A stretch of DNA of 64,000 nucleotides, from the NCBI RefSeq assembly GCF_022201045.2, contig NC_068559.1, forward strand, positions 22,513,501-22,577,500, given 5' to 3'. Position 1 is the first letter of the stretch, and the number at the start of each line of letters is the position of its first letter. The DNA comes from Citrus sinensis (Eukaryota > Streptophyta > Magnoliopsida > Sapindales > Rutaceae). Under the pieces are notes generated by a model. That model was not told where the DNA came from, did not search any database, and saw nothing but the letters and a program-made list of their open reading frames with translations. The translations under genes and the position numbers were made by a program. Of the stretch, positions 11,763-22,896 are shown piece after piece.

Positions 11763-12091
11763 GGTAAGTAATTTTAATTCATAGAATTAATTTTTGTGAA
11801 TAATTTCTTTTATTTGTTTTCTTGTATTTTTTTTTATTATTAAAAAAAAAAGAAAAAAAAAGTGAATCTACATTTAAAGGTTAGTATTTCTTTTCTTTTT
11901 CTCTTCTTTAAAATTTTGTAATTTAATTTTCCATTTATTTTTCTTTGTAATTTTTTTTTTGTTTATCTTATTAATTTAATTTTTAGTTAATTTCTTTCAC
12001 GTATTTATTTTTGTGTATTTTTATAGAAAGGTTGTAATAGCGCAATAAGGTTAGTATCGTAATTTCTCCCTATTCTTTATTTTTATTTGTT
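11763..12091 (+). other. Gypsy leader
   Basis: This is an untranslated, T-rich leader between the primer site and gag. No gene is seen in it. Confidence 0.6.
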
Positions 12092-15000
12092 TTGTTCTCA
12101 TCTTTATTTTTTGTTTTGTTTGCATCTTTATTTTTATTTTATTTATTTTGCATGCATGGTCGTAGGTCATTATTACCTAATCTTGAACCTATAGACCTTG
12201 AATTAGAAAAAACACTTCGCACACACAAACACGTTAAAAATAAAATGGATTTACAAGCACCACAGGAGAGGCCATTTAAGGACTATTTTAGTCCCTTAGC
12301 TAATTTGAGCACGTCATGCATAAGATACCCAAATGTAGCTGCTAGGAGTTTTGAATTAAAACCTAGTGTGTTAAATTGTCTCCCTACATTTTATGGCCTA
12401 GAAAATGAGGATCCATATAATCATTTGAATGATTTTCATGCCATTTGTCAAACATTCAAATATGAGAATTTTTCAGATGATGACGTTAAACTTAGACTAT
12501 TCCCATTTTCTTTAAAAGATAGAGCTCGTTCATGGCTTAATACATTGCCTGCTAATAGCATTGCATCATGGGAACAAATGGTTACAAAATTTTTAAATAA
12601 ATATTTCCCAGTGCATAAAACCAATGCTATTCGCAGGGAAATCTCGGAGTTTACCCAGAAAGATGACGAGCAATTTTTCGAAACATGGGAGCGATTCAAT
12701 GGGCTACTCTTGAAGTGTCCACATCATGGGTACGAGAAATGGCACCAATGCCAATACTTTTTGGAGGGATTATTGCCGAATGTGCAAGAATGGCTAATGG
12801 CAACAAGTGGAGGAGAGCTAATGTCAAAAAGTGCATCAGAGATTTGGGAATTCTTCCAGCGACAAGCGGATAATTCCCAACAACGGAGTCGATCACTCAG
12901 GAATACTAGACGAATTAAGGGAGTAAATGAGGTTCAAATTGGCGAGTCAACTTCGGGAATCAAAGAAGTCAAGGAGATGGTTGAAGGTCTTGCTCGACAA
13001 ATAGCATCGTTATCGACTGCTAAATCAACAGAACCACATGACCATGACTCATACTCAGATCAAGCCAATGCCATAGGTGTAATGAGAAAGCCATCAAATT
13101 ACAACCCATACTCCAACACATATAACCCTGGATGGAGAGACCACCCCAATTTTTCATGGTCTCAAGGATTCCAACAGAATGGACCAACAGCTCCAGCTCC
13201 ACCAATTCCACAAAATCCTCAAGCCTCTCAGCCACCATTTAGACCATACAATCAGAACCAGAATTACTCTCAGCCCAGACCATGGGAGGATTCATTCCAG
13301 AATCTTAAGAATCTTACTCACTCCACGATTGAGCAACAGAACCGCACCATTGATGGACTACGAAATGAGTTGAGAGCAGGCTTCAACTCACAAGCTCAAT
13401 CAGTTTCAAGCCTCGAGAAGATGGTGGGACAACTTGCTTCTTCAGTTCAGACCTTGGCAATGACCGTTGAGAAAGGCAAGTTTCCAAGTCAACCAGTGCC
13501 TAATCCTAAAGGAGTACATGAAGCAAGTACCAGTTCACCACAGCAGCATGGAGAGGTCAAAGCAGTTATGACCTTGCGAAAAGGAAAAGAAGTCGACAAC
13601 AAAGTGGAGATGCCGGTAACCAAAGAAAATCAAATTGTACCTGTGAATGTTGAAGACTCATCACCGGAGGAGAAAGAAGAAACCAACCCACGAGAATACG
13701 TTCCGAAAGCTCCATTTCCTCAAAGGTTAGCGAAAGGAAAGAAGGGAAAATCCACAGGTGAGATTCTCGAAATCTTCAAACAGGTAAGTGTTAATATCCC
13801 TTTGCTTGATGCTATTAAACAAGTTCCATCTTATGCCAAGTTTCTTAAAGACCTTTGTACTAAAAAGAGAAATATGCATGTTCAAAAGAAGGCATTTTTA
13901 ACAGAAAACGTTAGTTCTATACTCCAACATAAAATTCCTTTAAAATGCAAAGACCCTGGCTCCCCCACTATCTCATGTAGTATAGGGAACCACACAATTG
14001 AGAATGCTTTGTTGGATTTAGGAGCTAGTGTAAATCTGTTGCCTTATTCAGTATTTGTGAAACTTGGATTGGGAGAATTACACCCAACTCCAGTGGTGTT
14101 ACAGCTTGCAGATCGGTCCACGAAAATACCTCGTGGTATTGTGGAGGACGTGCTTATCCAGGTAGACAAGTTTTATTTTCCTGTTGATTTCATTGTAATT
14201 GACACTCAACCAATACAGGATTCAAGGAAGCACATCCCCATTATTCTAGGCCGACCTTTCTTGGCAACTGCGGATGCTCACATTCAATGCAGGACTGGAA
14301 ATATGCAGTTGTCTTTCGGCAACATGACTATGGAGCTGAACATCTTCAACATTGCCAAACAACCTCACAGTGCAGATGATGGAATTGTTGATGTGGATTT
14401 AATTGAAGCATTAGTTGATGATACTTTTGTTTCAAACCTTAGTGATGATCCTTTACAAACATGTTTAACTCACTTTGGTTTGAATTTTGATATTGACAGA
14501 TCGGTCGATGAGGTCAACGCCCTGCTTGACTCCGCACCATCCTTGGACACTAATAAATGGAAATCAAGAGTTGAACAACTAGCACCATCAGAGAAGAAAC
14601 TCATCCCATCATCAGAATCACCACCGAAACTCGAGCTCAAACCATTGCCCAACACTTTGGAATATGCGTTTTTGGGAGAAGAAAGTACTCTACCGGTAAT
14701 CATCTCAGCATCCCTCAATGACGAACAAAAAGGTAAGTTGTTGGATGTTTTAAAAGATCACAAAGGAGCATTAGGATGGACCATAGCAGACATTAAGGGT
14801 ATAAATCCAGTAGACTGCATGCATTACATTCACCTCGATGAAAATGCTAAATCTACTAGGGAAATGCAACGTCGGTTAAATCCTAATATGAAAGAAGTTG
14901 TTAGAATTGAAGTCCTTAAGCTATTAGATGCAGGTATCATTTACCCAATTTCTGATAGTTCATGGGTCAGTCCTGTACAAGTTGTCCCCAAAAAGTCAGG

Positions 15001-17533
15001 AATCACAGTAGTTACGAATGCTGATAATGAATTGATACCCACTAGAGTAACTACAGGATGGCGTGTTTGCATTGATTATAGAAAGTTAAATTCTGTCACA
15101 CGTAAAGACCATTTTCCTTTACCATTTATTGATCAAATGCTTGATAGATTAGCAGGCCATGAATTTTATTGCTTTCTAGATGGCTACTCAGGATACAATC
15201 AGATTCCCATAGCACCAAAAGATCAAGAGAAAACTACTTTCACTTGCCCTTTTGGCACATTTGCATATAGGAGAATGCCATTTGGATTATGTAATGCACC
15301 TGCTACATTTCAACGATGCATGTTGAGCATTTTTTCTGATATGGTTGAACGATTCCTTGAAGTCTTTATGGATGATTTTTCTGTCTTTGGTGACTCGTTT
15401 GATCAATGTTTACATCATCTAACACTAGTCCTGCAGAGATGTGTCGAGAAGAACTTGGTCTTAAATTGGGAGAAATGCCATTTTATGGTAAAACAAGGTA
15501 TTGTTCTCGGTCACATCATTTCGAGCAAAGGTATTGAGGTTGACAAAGCCAAGGTGGATCTCATTTCTAATCTTCCTCCACCCAAAACAGTCAGAGAAGT
15601 AAGATCTTTCCTTGGGCATGCTGGTTTCTATAGACGTTTCATTAAAGATTTTAGCAAAGTTTCTAGACCCTTATGCAACTTACTTGCTAAGGATGTACCT
15701 TTTATCTTTAATGATTCATGTCTTATGGCGTTTGAAAAATTAAAGCATTTGTTGACATCATCACCCATCATTCAGTCCCCGAACTGGAGTTTACCATTTG
15801 AACTCATGTGTGATGCATCTGATTATGCAGTAGGAGCAGTATTAGGACAAAGAGTTGATCGAATTCCCCACGTTATTTACTATGCTAGTATGACATTGAA
15901 TGATGCACAGTTGAACTATTCAACTACTGAAAAAGAAATGCTAGCAGTAGTGTTTGCATTAGAAAAATTTCGATCTTATCTCATTGGTTGTAAAATAATT
16001 GTGTTCACAGATCATGCTGCTCTTAAATATCTTCTCACAAAGAAAGATGCAAAAGCTAGACTAATTCGTTGGGTGTTACTTTTGCAGGAATTTGACTTGG
16101 AATTCAAAGATAAGAAAGGGTCAGAAAATGTTGTGGCGGACCATCTCTCTCGTCTCCATTTTGACACAATAATAGAACAATTACCATTAAATGAGTCATT
16201 TCCAGATGAACAATTAATGAGTGTGGAAGTATTACCTTGGTATGCTGATATAGTTAATTATCTTGTTACAGGTAAACTTCCAGAGCATTGGACCAAGCAA
16301 GACAAGATCAAATTCTTTGCGGAAATAAAGAATTTCTTTTGGGATGACCCGTATTTGTTCAAGTATTGTGCAGACCAAATTGTTAGACGATGTGTCCCAG
16401 AAAATGAAATTCAGAATATCCTTTCATTCTGCCATGAACAAGCTTGTGGAGGCCATTTCAGCGCTAAGAAAACAGCGACTAAAGTTTTACAATGTGGTTT
16501 CTATTGGCCAACACTATTTCGAGACGCTTACACTTTTTGTTCTTCATGTGATAGGTGTCAACGAATGGGGAGCATTACACGAAGGAACATGATGCCACTA
16601 AATCCAATTTTAGTGGTTGAGATTTTTGACGTATGGGGTATCGACTTCATGGGACCCTTTCCCCCTTCTTTTGGCCATCAATACATATTGGTTGGTGTTG
16701 ACTACGTCTCAAAATGGGTAGAAGCAATTCCATGTAGAACCAATGATCACAAGGTGGTGATAGGATTTTTGAAAAACAACATTGTCTCACGCTTTGGATT
16801 CCCTCGAGCAATAATCAGTGATGGTAGTGCCCACTTTTGTAACAAAGCATTCAAAGCACTTTTGACAAAGTATTCAATCACACACAAAGTGGCAACCCCG
16901 TATCATCCGCAAACCAGTGGCCAAGTTGAGATATCCAATCGAGAAATAAAGCACATATTAGAAAAGACGGTGAGGCCAGACAGAAAAGATTGGTCATTAA
17001 GACTTGATGATGCATTATGGGCATATAGAACGGCTTTCAAGACCCCGATTGGGATGTCACCCTACAGGCTAGTGTATGGAAAAGCTTGCCACTTACCTGT
17101 GGAGCTCGAGCATCGTGCATATTGGGCCATCAAGAAATTCAATTTGGACATGCAGCAAGCCAGCTCAGAAAGAAGATTACAGCTGGCAGAACTTGAAGAA
17201 ATTCGCAATGACGCGTACGAAAATGCCAAGATTTACAAGCAACGAATGAAAGTCTTCCATGATAAGCAAATTATGAGAAAATTGTTCACTCCAGGTCAGA
17301 AAGTGCTTTTATTCAATTCTCGCTTGCACCTATTCCCAGGTAAGTTACGCTCTCGTTGGTCTGGTCCCTTTATTGTTCATACTGTTTTTCCACATGGGGC
17401 AATTGAAATTAAAGACCCAAAGAACGGTGTCACGTTTAAAGTTAATGGTCAAAGATTAAAGCCATATCTAGAGTACCAACCACATGAAGAAGACACCGAA
17501 ATAAATTTGAGTGACCCACCAAATTTGAATTGA
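12092..17533 (+). CDS. Athila-like gag-pol polyprotein, intact frame (1813 aa)
   Basis: One uninterrupted frame encodes the structural and enzymatic proteins needed for retrotransposition. A retrotransposon gag domain lies at about residues 95-240 ([15 protein letters not shown] motif). An aspartic protease has DLGAS at about 642 in place of the usual D-S/T-G. Reverse transcriptase carries FMDD near 1092-1095, followed by RNase H ([11 protein letters not shown]). Integrase has an HHCC zinc finger and a catalytic core (GIDFMGPF at about 1518, then ISDGSAHF and a [11 protein letters not shown] motif). A second methionine at 12152 (MHGRRSL) is the more likely start, because the 20 residues before it are hydrophobic leader sequence not expected in gag. 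No CCHC zinc knuckle is visible in gag. Domains were assigned by eye; the lack of stops suggests recent activity. Confidence 0.95.
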   Translation: MFSSLFFVLFASLFLFYLFCMHGRRSLLPNLEPIDLELEKTLRTHKHVKNKMDLQAPQERPFKDYFSPLANLSTSCIRYPNVAARSFELKPSVLNCLPTFYGLENEDPYNHLNDFHAICQTFKYENFSDDDVKLRLFPFSLKDRARSWLNTLPANSIASWEQMVTKFLNKYFPVHKTNAIRREISEFTQKDDEQFFETWERFNGLLLKCPHHGYEKWHQCQYFLEGLLPNVQEWLMATSGGELMSKSASEIWEFFQRQADNSQQRSRSLRNTRRIKGVNEVQIGESTSGIKEVKEMVEGLARQIASLSTAKSTEPHDHDSYSDQANAIGVMRKPSNYNPYSNTYNPGWRDHPNFSWSQGFQQNGPTAPAPPIPQNPQASQPPFRPYNQNQNYSQPRPWEDSFQNLKNLTHSTIEQQNRTIDGLRNELRAGFNSQAQSVSSLEKMVGQLASSVQTLAMTVEKGKFPSQPVPNPKGVHEASTSSPQQHGEVKAVMTLRKGKEVDNKVEMPVTKENQIVPVNVEDSSPEEKEETNPREYVPKAPFPQRLAKGKKGKSTGEILEIFKQVSVNIPLLDAIKQVPSYAKFLKDLCTKKRNMHVQKKAFLTENVSSILQHKIPLKCKDPGSPTISCSIGNHTIENALLDLGASVNLLPYSVFVKLGLGELHPTPVVLQLADRSTKIPRGIVEDVLIQVDKFYFPVDFIVIDTQPIQDSRKHIPIILGRPFLATADAHIQCRTGNMQLSFGNMTMELNIFNIAKQPHSADDGIVDVDLIEALVDDTFVSNLSDDPLQTCLTHFGLNFDIDRSVDEVNALLDSAPSLDTNKWKSRVEQLAPSEKKLIPSSESPPKLELKPLPNTLEYAFLGEESTLPVIISASLNDEQKGKLLDVLKDHKGALGWTIADIKGINPVDCMHYIHLDENAKSTREMQRRLNPNMKEVVRIEVLKLLDAGIIYPISDSSWVSPVQVVPKKSGITVVTNADNELIPTRVTTGWRVCIDYRKLNSVTRKDHFPLPFIDQMLDRLAGHEFYCFLDGYSGYNQIPIAPKDQEKTTFTCPFGTFAYRRMPFGLCNAPATFQRCMLSIFSDMVERFLEVFMDDFSVFGDSFDQCLHHLTLVLQRCVEKNLVLNWEKCHFMVKQGIVLGHIISSKGIEVDKAKVDLISNLPPPKTVREVRSFLGHAGFYRRFIKDFSKVSRPLCNLLAKDVPFIFNDSCLMAFEKLKHLLTSSPIIQSPNWSLPFELMCDASDYAVGAVLGQRVDRIPHVIYYASMTLNDAQLNYSTTEKEMLAVVFALEKFRSYLIGCKIIVFTDHAALKYLLTKKDAKARLIRWVLLLQEFDLEFKDKKGSENVVADHLSRLHFDTIIEQLPLNESFPDEQLMSVEVLPWYADIVNYLVTGKLPEHWTKQDKIKFFAEIKNFFWDDPYLFKYCADQIVRRCVPENEIQNILSFCHEQACGGHFSAKKTATKVLQCGFYWPTLFRDAYTFCSSCDRCQRMGSITRRNMMPLNPILVVEIFDVWGIDFMGPFPPSFGHQYILVGVDYVSKWVEAIPCRTNDHKVVIGFLKNNIVSRFGFPRAIISDGSAHFCNKAFKALLTKYSITHKVATPYHPQTSGQVEISNREIKHILEKTVRPDRKDWSLRLDDALWAYRTAFKTPIGMSPYRLVYGKACHLPVELEHRAYWAIKKFNLDMQQASSERRLQLAELEEIRNDAYENAKIYKQRMKVFHDKQIMRKLFTPGQKVLLFNSRLHLFPGKLRSRWSGPFIVHTVFPHGAIEIKDPKNGVTFKVNGQRLKPYLEYQPHEEDTEINLSDPPNLN

Positions 17534-17664
17534 TTTTTTTTTTCTTCTTTTCGTTGATTTGATTTTTCTTTCTTTCTTTTTATTATTATTCTTTTGCTAA
17601 TTGAAATTGTTTTTGCATAAGTGTGTTTATTTTACCATTAAGTTTTCTCTTATCATTTTTAATC

Positions 17665-17898
17665 ATGAGTCTCATACTTAGACCGTTCCTCCTGAACATT
17701 CTTAAACCACTTCAACGTGTCAAAACTCATCTCAAAAGACAGATTCAATTTTGTAAAACACATCGCATTTGGGCTCTACAACCACCAGAGTTAGTAGCCT
17801 ATGTTGAGGGTTTAGAACACCAACTCAGAGACATTGAGAGAAGTGTTTACGACATCCAGTTGGAGCTTGAGGTAAATTCAATAAGAGGACGATTTTAA
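17665..17898 (+). CDS. Small membrane/coiled-coil protein of the gypsy element (unknown)
   Basis: A 77-codon frame (91 codons if started at 17623) lies 131 bp after pol. With the upstream start, the N-terminus is strongly hydrophobic (about 20 residues, LPLSFLLSFLIMSLIL) and could be a signal anchor. The remainder is basic and then heptad-like (VEGLEHQLRDIERSVYDIQLELEV), suggesting a short coiled coil. I do not recognise the family. Its position is where Athila elements carry an env-like gene, so a degenerate env remnant or a small accessory protein are both possible. Whether it is translated is unknown; it could also be chance. Confidence 0.4.
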   Translation: MSLILRPFLLNILKPLQRVKTHLKRQIQFCKTHRIWALQPPELVAYVEGLEHQLRDIERSVYDIQLELEVNSIRGRF

Positions 17899-18039
17899 TT
17901 TTCTTTGTGTGTTTTAATTTGTTTTTCTATTTGTGTGCTTTAGTTTGTTACCCCGGTGAAGTGGCGGATAACGGTACTCCGTGACAATCAAGTCGGTTAC
18001 TTCAGTTTCCCATAATAACTGATATTCTGAGGCGAAGGT

Positions 18040-18597
18040 ATGGACAGAAACGAGATTCTAGCGAAGCTTCACAAGCGATTCCCTTCACTTCCTCAGAATG
18101 CCCTCCTTACGATCTATAAAGCTCGGTCCGAACGCATGCGATTACTCATGAGGAATAACATACCTGCTGACATCCGTTGGTTAATCGAGGCTAAAGTACG
18201 ATCGGCAGGTGAGTTACCTCCAAAATTTATTGCATACATGCCTGGTTGTGGTAAAGGAAATTATGCAAGAAAACGACGAGCTCGAAGAATTTCTGTTGCT
18301 TGTCATAAGTGTGCCAGAATGAGTTGCAATAAAAACCCATGTTCTTTAGGAATGGTGTCTGATAATAGGGAAGATAAGATTCAATTCATTAGGGATGGCT
18401 TGAATAAGGAGTCATTGGATGATATCCTTTTGTCTCTTGAAACGCATCCCAGTGGATATGTGCAAGGAGCGATTCTCCAGTTATGGCCATTATTCCAGAA
18501 AGAGCATGCACGATATAGTCTCGGGAATCTGACTATAAACGACCCTGTTTGCCAGTTTATAAGAAAACTGGATAGGAAGCCTATCCTCGACCCATAG
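18040..18597 (+). CDS. Cysteine-rich basic protein resembling carlavirus nucleic-acid-binding proteins
   Basis: This 185-aa frame is inside the retrotransposon, 141 bp after the preceding small frame. The N-terminal 60 residues look helical. A glycine-containing turn then leads to a strongly basic stretch (NYARKRRARRI, about residues 76-86), a likely nuclear-localisation or nucleic-acid-binding segment. It is followed at once by a cysteine cluster C-x2-C-x4-C-x4-C (CHKCARMSCNKNPC). The basic segment directly before a zinc-finger-like cysteine cluster is the signature of the small cysteine-rich proteins of carlaviruses and relatives. Those bind nucleic acid and, in some cases, enter the nucleus and alter host transcription or suppress silencing. 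About 95 C-terminal residues are unlike anything I recognise. The resemblance is by pattern, not alignment; a gag-type zinc-binding protein is the alternative. The frame has no stops. Confidence 0.6.
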   Translation: MDRNEILAKLHKRFPSLPQNALLTIYKARSERMRLLMRNNIPADIRWLIEAKVRSAGELPPKFIAYMPGCGKGNYARKRRARRISVACHKCARMSCNKNPCSLGMVSDNREDKIQFIRDGLNKESLDDILLSLETHPSGYVQGAILQLWPLFQKEHARYSLGNLTINDPVCQFIRKLDRKPILDP

Positions 18598-18916
18598 AGG
18601 GCGTTCAAGCCGTTTCTGGACGTAAAACCAGAGGAAGATGTGAGCCACAGTCGCAACTACCTGTAAATATCCTTTTACTTTATTGTTATTTTATTTCACT
18701 ATTGTCTTATTGTTTGCATTATTGTCTTTAATAATTTTATTACTGTTTGCTTTTTCCTTTTTACTGTTTTCTTTTTGACTTGCGAGCACGTGCTTTACGC
18801 GTTATTTGACACTGACATATTACCTCATACACAACCATGACCCACTATCACCGAGACTCTTAAATGTGATTTCTTTTTTGTCAAGCACTCACAAATTGTT
18901 TTCGAGAAGTATCACA

Positions 18917-19585
18917 ATGGCAGCTACTCCCAATAGACAATTCAAGAACATTTGTGTGCTTTCTGGATTTACCTATGGCAAACATAAAGAGTTCGTTGAG
19001 GCAGCCATAGATCTTGGTCGAAGCATAGCAGCGAGAAAATTACACTTGGTGTATGGAGGAGGTAATCGAGGGTTATCAAAAATGGTCTCAGAAGCAGCTT
19101 TTATCAGAGGAAGTCAAGTGTTAGGCATCATCCCAAGAGTCCTAAAACCATTGGGCAGTTCGTCTGACTCATCAACTGGAGAAGAGTTAGTCGTCTCAGG
19201 TATGCAAGAAAGAATAACTGAAATGCTTAATTATGCTGATGCTTTTATTTTCCTTCCAGGAGATCTTGCAACACTAGAGGCACTTATGACACTAGCATCT
19301 TGGGCCCATCTACACATTCACCAGAAACCCATCGGTTTGTTAAATGTCAATAACTTTTATGATGGCTTTATCGCATTTCTTAACCATGCAATAAAAAACT
19401 ATTTCATTCCCTCTAATGCGAAAAAACTCTTTATTTGTGCTCACACTGCTAATGAGCTACTTGATATGTTACAAGCTTATCGACCGGAGCCAGACCCCTG
19501 GACCTTTGTGTTGGAGCGTCCAAATAATGATGGTAACAGTAGCCGCAGTAAGAAGTACAAATTAGATTTAACTCTCCGCCTGTAA
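18917..19585 (+). CDS. LOG-family phosphoribohydrolase homologue captured by the retrotransposon
   Basis: The 222-aa product is homologous over nearly its whole length to LONELY GUY, which releases active cytokinin bases from riboside monophosphates. Visible landmarks are FKNICVLSG near the N-terminus (LOG: nucleotide-binding CGSS region), VYGGGNRGL at 45-53, IIPRVL, MQERITEM with the conserved arginine at 99, DAFIFLPGDLATLEAL at 108-123, and IHQKPIGLLNVNNFYDG. The family motif PGGxGTxxE reads PGDLATLEA at 114-122: the second and fourth glycine positions and the final glutamate are changed. That glutamate is catalytic in characterised LOG enzymes, so activity may be lost or altered. Native plant LOG genes contain introns and this copy has none, pointing to capture through RNA. 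An in-frame ATG at 18806 would add 37 residues; 18917 gives a normal LOG length and start. Confidence 0.88.
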   Translation: MAATPNRQFKNICVLSGFTYGKHKEFVEAAIDLGRSIAARKLHLVYGGGNRGLSKMVSEAAFIRGSQVLGIIPRVLKPLGSSSDSSTGEELVVSGMQERITEMLNYADAFIFLPGDLATLEALMTLASWAHLHIHQKPIGLLNVNNFYDGFIAFLNHAIKNYFIPSNAKKLFICAHTANELLDMLQAYRPEPDPWTFVLERPNNDGNSSRSKKYKLDLTLRL

Positions 19586-21499
19586 ATATTTTCTTCTGTG
19601 TTGCACCACCCAGGTGATGTCTTCTAAACTCTACTTCTTTCATTTCAAACATTGAGGACAATGTTTCGTTCTGGTTGGGGGGAGGGAATAGTCGACAATT
19701 GTGGAATTTTGGTTAAGTTTTTACTAATTTTTTGTTGTAGAAACTAACTGTTGCTAACTTTTTGTGTTGAAGATGGCTGAATATGGAGTGTAGTGACTCT
19801 AGAAACGCATCTTCATCGTTTATAAAAAAAAAAAAAAAAATTCAGACATTTTCTTTTTCTTTATTATGTGTTTATGTTTATTTTTCTTCTTTTTAATTTC
19901 TCCTCTATAAATATACATTTTCCAACTTTTGAGTCGAAGATGGCTGAATATGGAGTGTAGTTCCTCTAGAAACGCATCTTCTTTAAAAAAAAAAAAAAAT
20001 CATTTTCGTTTTCTATCATTTTACGTGTAACTTTTCTAATTAGTTTTTATGCATCATTTTCACATTTCTGCATGCATATTTTCCTTTCATGTTTAGAATA
20101 GGTTGGGGGGTAGAATGTTGTTTAAAAAAAAAAATTTGTGTGATTTGTTTTAACATTGGGTGACATGATTAATTTTAAATTTTAGTATTTGTATTATCTT
20201 TGGTCTTAAGTGATGTTACATTATGTTTGCTACTCTACATGTTGATGTCGGAGACATATATGAGTTGCTTGAAGGAATGAACATGTCATAATAAGTACCA
20301 AGTGAGTTTTTGAGCCTATTATTTTTCTTGGAGAATAACCCTTTTGCCCACTCTTTATACAGCTTAGCAGTTTATTATTTTATACACGATCTCTAAATTA
20401 CTTTTGAGTTAACCCTAAAAAAAAAAAATTGTAAAATAAAAAAAAAAAGAAAAAAGAAAAAGAAAAAAGAGTGTGTTGCTACATTTGGAGGCCCATCTAA
20501 CTAGTAGATATGGAAGGTTATTCAGAGCCCTAAAAGACGATGGAAAGGCCATCTTTGATCCGTTTGAGCCTTTCTAGCCATCCCTTTTATTAAATATCCA
20601 TAGTTAACCCTTTTGAGCCTTTAAAAAAAAAAAAAAAACATTTTCTTTGTCAACTTATCATCTTGACCCACTCCGATTTGGAGTATTACCCGATGTCTTA
20701 TAAGTTCCATCACCTATTTATGTTTGAGAAAATGTAAATAATTATGTTGTTCAGTGAAGTTATGCCAAAAAAAAAAAAAAACAAAAACAAAAACAAAAGT
20801 TGTTGTTTCAAAAGAATAAAAATAGGTGAAATCCACCTTGCAACTTCCAAAAAAAAAAAAAAAAAAAAAAATTCTCTGCATTTTTCTCAAACATACACTT
20901 TGTTTTCCTTATTTTCCTTCTTTGTTAGCCATGTCCCTAGCCTACGTTTCATCCTAATAAAAGTCCTTCTTGATTTTAGGGAACTATAGTTTGAAGTAGA
21001 AGCTAGTTATATGGGCTAAAAAGATGTAGTGACGCATAATTAAAAAAAAAAAAAAAAGATAAATAAAGTGGGTTGACTAACATTTTATTTGACTTGAGAT
21101 CGTATTATTTCTAAGCTGAGGGCATATTTATTTCATCTTGGTGAGAGCATGTGATATCACTTCTTTATTATTTTCTCTCTCAATTACCATTCATTGGAGT
21201 GACTATTTTTATTGGGATTAATTTATTTGTGAGAGTGTCACTACTTCCAGTGAGATTTTGGGGTTTGACATGTCATTCTTGAGAGTAGCTAAAACAAAGT
21301 CTACTGGGCTAATTCATGTGGATGGTTGATGTGGGTGTGATGTTGCTTTAGACTGGAGATAATGCTTATACTTTTATTTGAGTGTTATCATTAATCTGAT
21401 GGAATAAATACGAGTGTTTCTATTAAAACAAAAAAAAAAAAAATTATTTTGAATTTGAATTTTGTTTTCGCTTTATTTGCTAGGGACTAGCAATAAGCT
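19586..21499 (+). other. Gypsy 3' non-coding region with A-tracts
   Basis: No convincing gene is present; the 81-codon frame at 20744 is low-complexity lysine/asparagine. The region carries about nine A-tracts of 10-20 bases, all on the sense strand (for example near 19826, 19985, 20122, 20621, 20766, 20850, 21042 and 21429). It also has an imperfect 50-bp repeat (19766-19816 and 19933-19982). Long 3' non-coding regions are usual in Athila elements. Confidence 0.7.
19766..19982 (+). repeat. Two copies of a 50-bp direct repeat
   Basis: Copies at 19766-19816 and 19933-19982 share GAAGATGGCTGAATATGGAG and the following CTCTAGAAACGCATCTTC. Each is followed by an A-tract, so the duplicated unit is about 167 bp including the spacer. 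Confidence 0.75.
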
Positions 21500-21511
21500 G
21501 GTTGGGGGGTG
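21500..21511 (+). other. Gypsy polypurine tract
   Basis: GGTTGGGGGGTG immediately precedes the 3' LTR and serves as the plus-strand primer in reverse transcription. Confidence 0.8.
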
Positions 21512-22896
21512 TGTTGAGTATTAGAAAATGCATATTTATAAAGGAGAAAACCGTCATTTTACATTTTAAGTCTTACTAACAACCCTTACTTTTATATATT
21601 TAACCTTCTTGTGATTTAATTACATGTGTTTTATTTTAATTAAGTATTTTATGTATTTTAGGGGCATTATAGTCATTTCACAATAAAGGAGAGATCAGAC
21701 GGCAAAACGGACATCACTTTTGAACTCAGGACGGTCAAAAACCTTAGGAGGAGCATAAAAGGAAAAATGGCACTATTCACATGTACGGTACTATTCACGT
21801 GTACGGTACTGTATACGTTACTGTTCACGACACTGTTCACATAGACGGATGATGACGTGGCATTGACCGATGATGTGGCATTGACTGATGAGGTGTCACG
21901 ATCCTGTTGGACTAAAATTCTTATGTACTGTTGATGGTGACGTGGCAGCATATCAGTGGACGAAAAATCTCGCGTACGGTGCATGCATCACACAGGATTA
22001 TTTTCAACCAAACCGCGTTACTGTTCATCCGGGTCAAACCGCGTTACTGTTCAAAGTCGGGTCAAACCGTGTTACTGTTCATCCGCGTGGTCAAACGTGG
22101 ACTGTTGACTGATGACGTGGCGCAATCCTGAGCGTCCAAACTGTTTTTAATCCGATGGCCATGATTTACTCCATGTATCTATAAAAAGGGGGCCTCCCCC
22201 CCCTAATTTGATATCTCTGAATCCATTTTTGGGATCCATTTTCTGTAATTCCCTCTCCATCTTGTATTTTCTTCGTATTTTAATAAATTCCTATTTTGCC
22301 CCTAGTTCAACTATGAGTGGCTAATTTTCTTTCAAGCTTGGATTGAAGGTGAAGTCTCAACATGTGTCATGGGCTTAATTTGGTAAATTTATTTTCTCTT
22401 CCCCTCTAATTTTTGTGGATGTTTTGACTTCTCGTCGACAAATAATAATAGTCTTGTCTAGATACCGCCTTGGTTACACCGGCTCTCTAGTATAAGGTTA
22501 TTATTATTTGGCACGATAAGCCCTTAGCACCATATTGATTAGAGCGTGGTTCATGAGGTGTGGATTCCCCCCTCATGATTTAATTGGCATTAATACGGAT
22601 TATTTAGCCCATGATGCATGTTGATACGGATCCAGATACCCAAGTATGTCATTTCAATAGAATTATCTTCAATTTATTCTCGCCATTGCAATTCCAATTT
22701 TAGAATTTATTCTCGCCATTTTAATTTAAGTTTTAGCATATACCAAATCATTTCCACCATAAATCCAACAACCCATTTACAAAATTAATTCTATACACAA
22801 TTAAAATCCACCTCCTCGTGGGATCGACACTCGTCACCATAGATCTATACTACAATAGATTCGTGCGCTTGCGAGTACATTAAAATTTGCACAACA
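21512..22896 (+). repeat. Gypsy 3' LTR (1385 bp)
   Basis: It is the same length as the 5' LTR with three differences by eye. It ends GCACAACA followed by the duplicated target GCAGA. Confidence 0.93.

Larger units (their letters stand above)
10354..22896 (+). mobile_element. Athila-like Ty3/gypsy retrotransposon carrying extra genes
   Basis: This is a 12.5-kb element with TSD GCAGA (10349-10353 and 22897-22901). It has two 1385-bp LTRs that differ at three sites by eye (10611/21769, 11184/22342, 11339/22497). It has a tRNA-Asp primer site at 11745-11762, a gag-pol frame of 1813 codons, and a polypurine tract GGTTGGGGGGTG before the 3' LTR. The tRNA-Asp primer and the long region after pol point to the Athila lineage. 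That region holds three plus-strand frames: a small membrane/coiled-coil protein, a cysteine-rich basic protein, and a LOG (cytokinin-activating enzyme) homologue. It is followed by about 1.9 kb of non-coding DNA rich in A-tracts. The insertion is younger than the Copia-1 element it splits. All core parts look intact, so it may be able to move. Confidence 0.95.

Noticed and set aside
20744..20989. 81-codon frame after the LOG homologue
   Set aside because: Half of it is translated A-tract (Lys/Asn); low complexity and in the non-coding 3' region.
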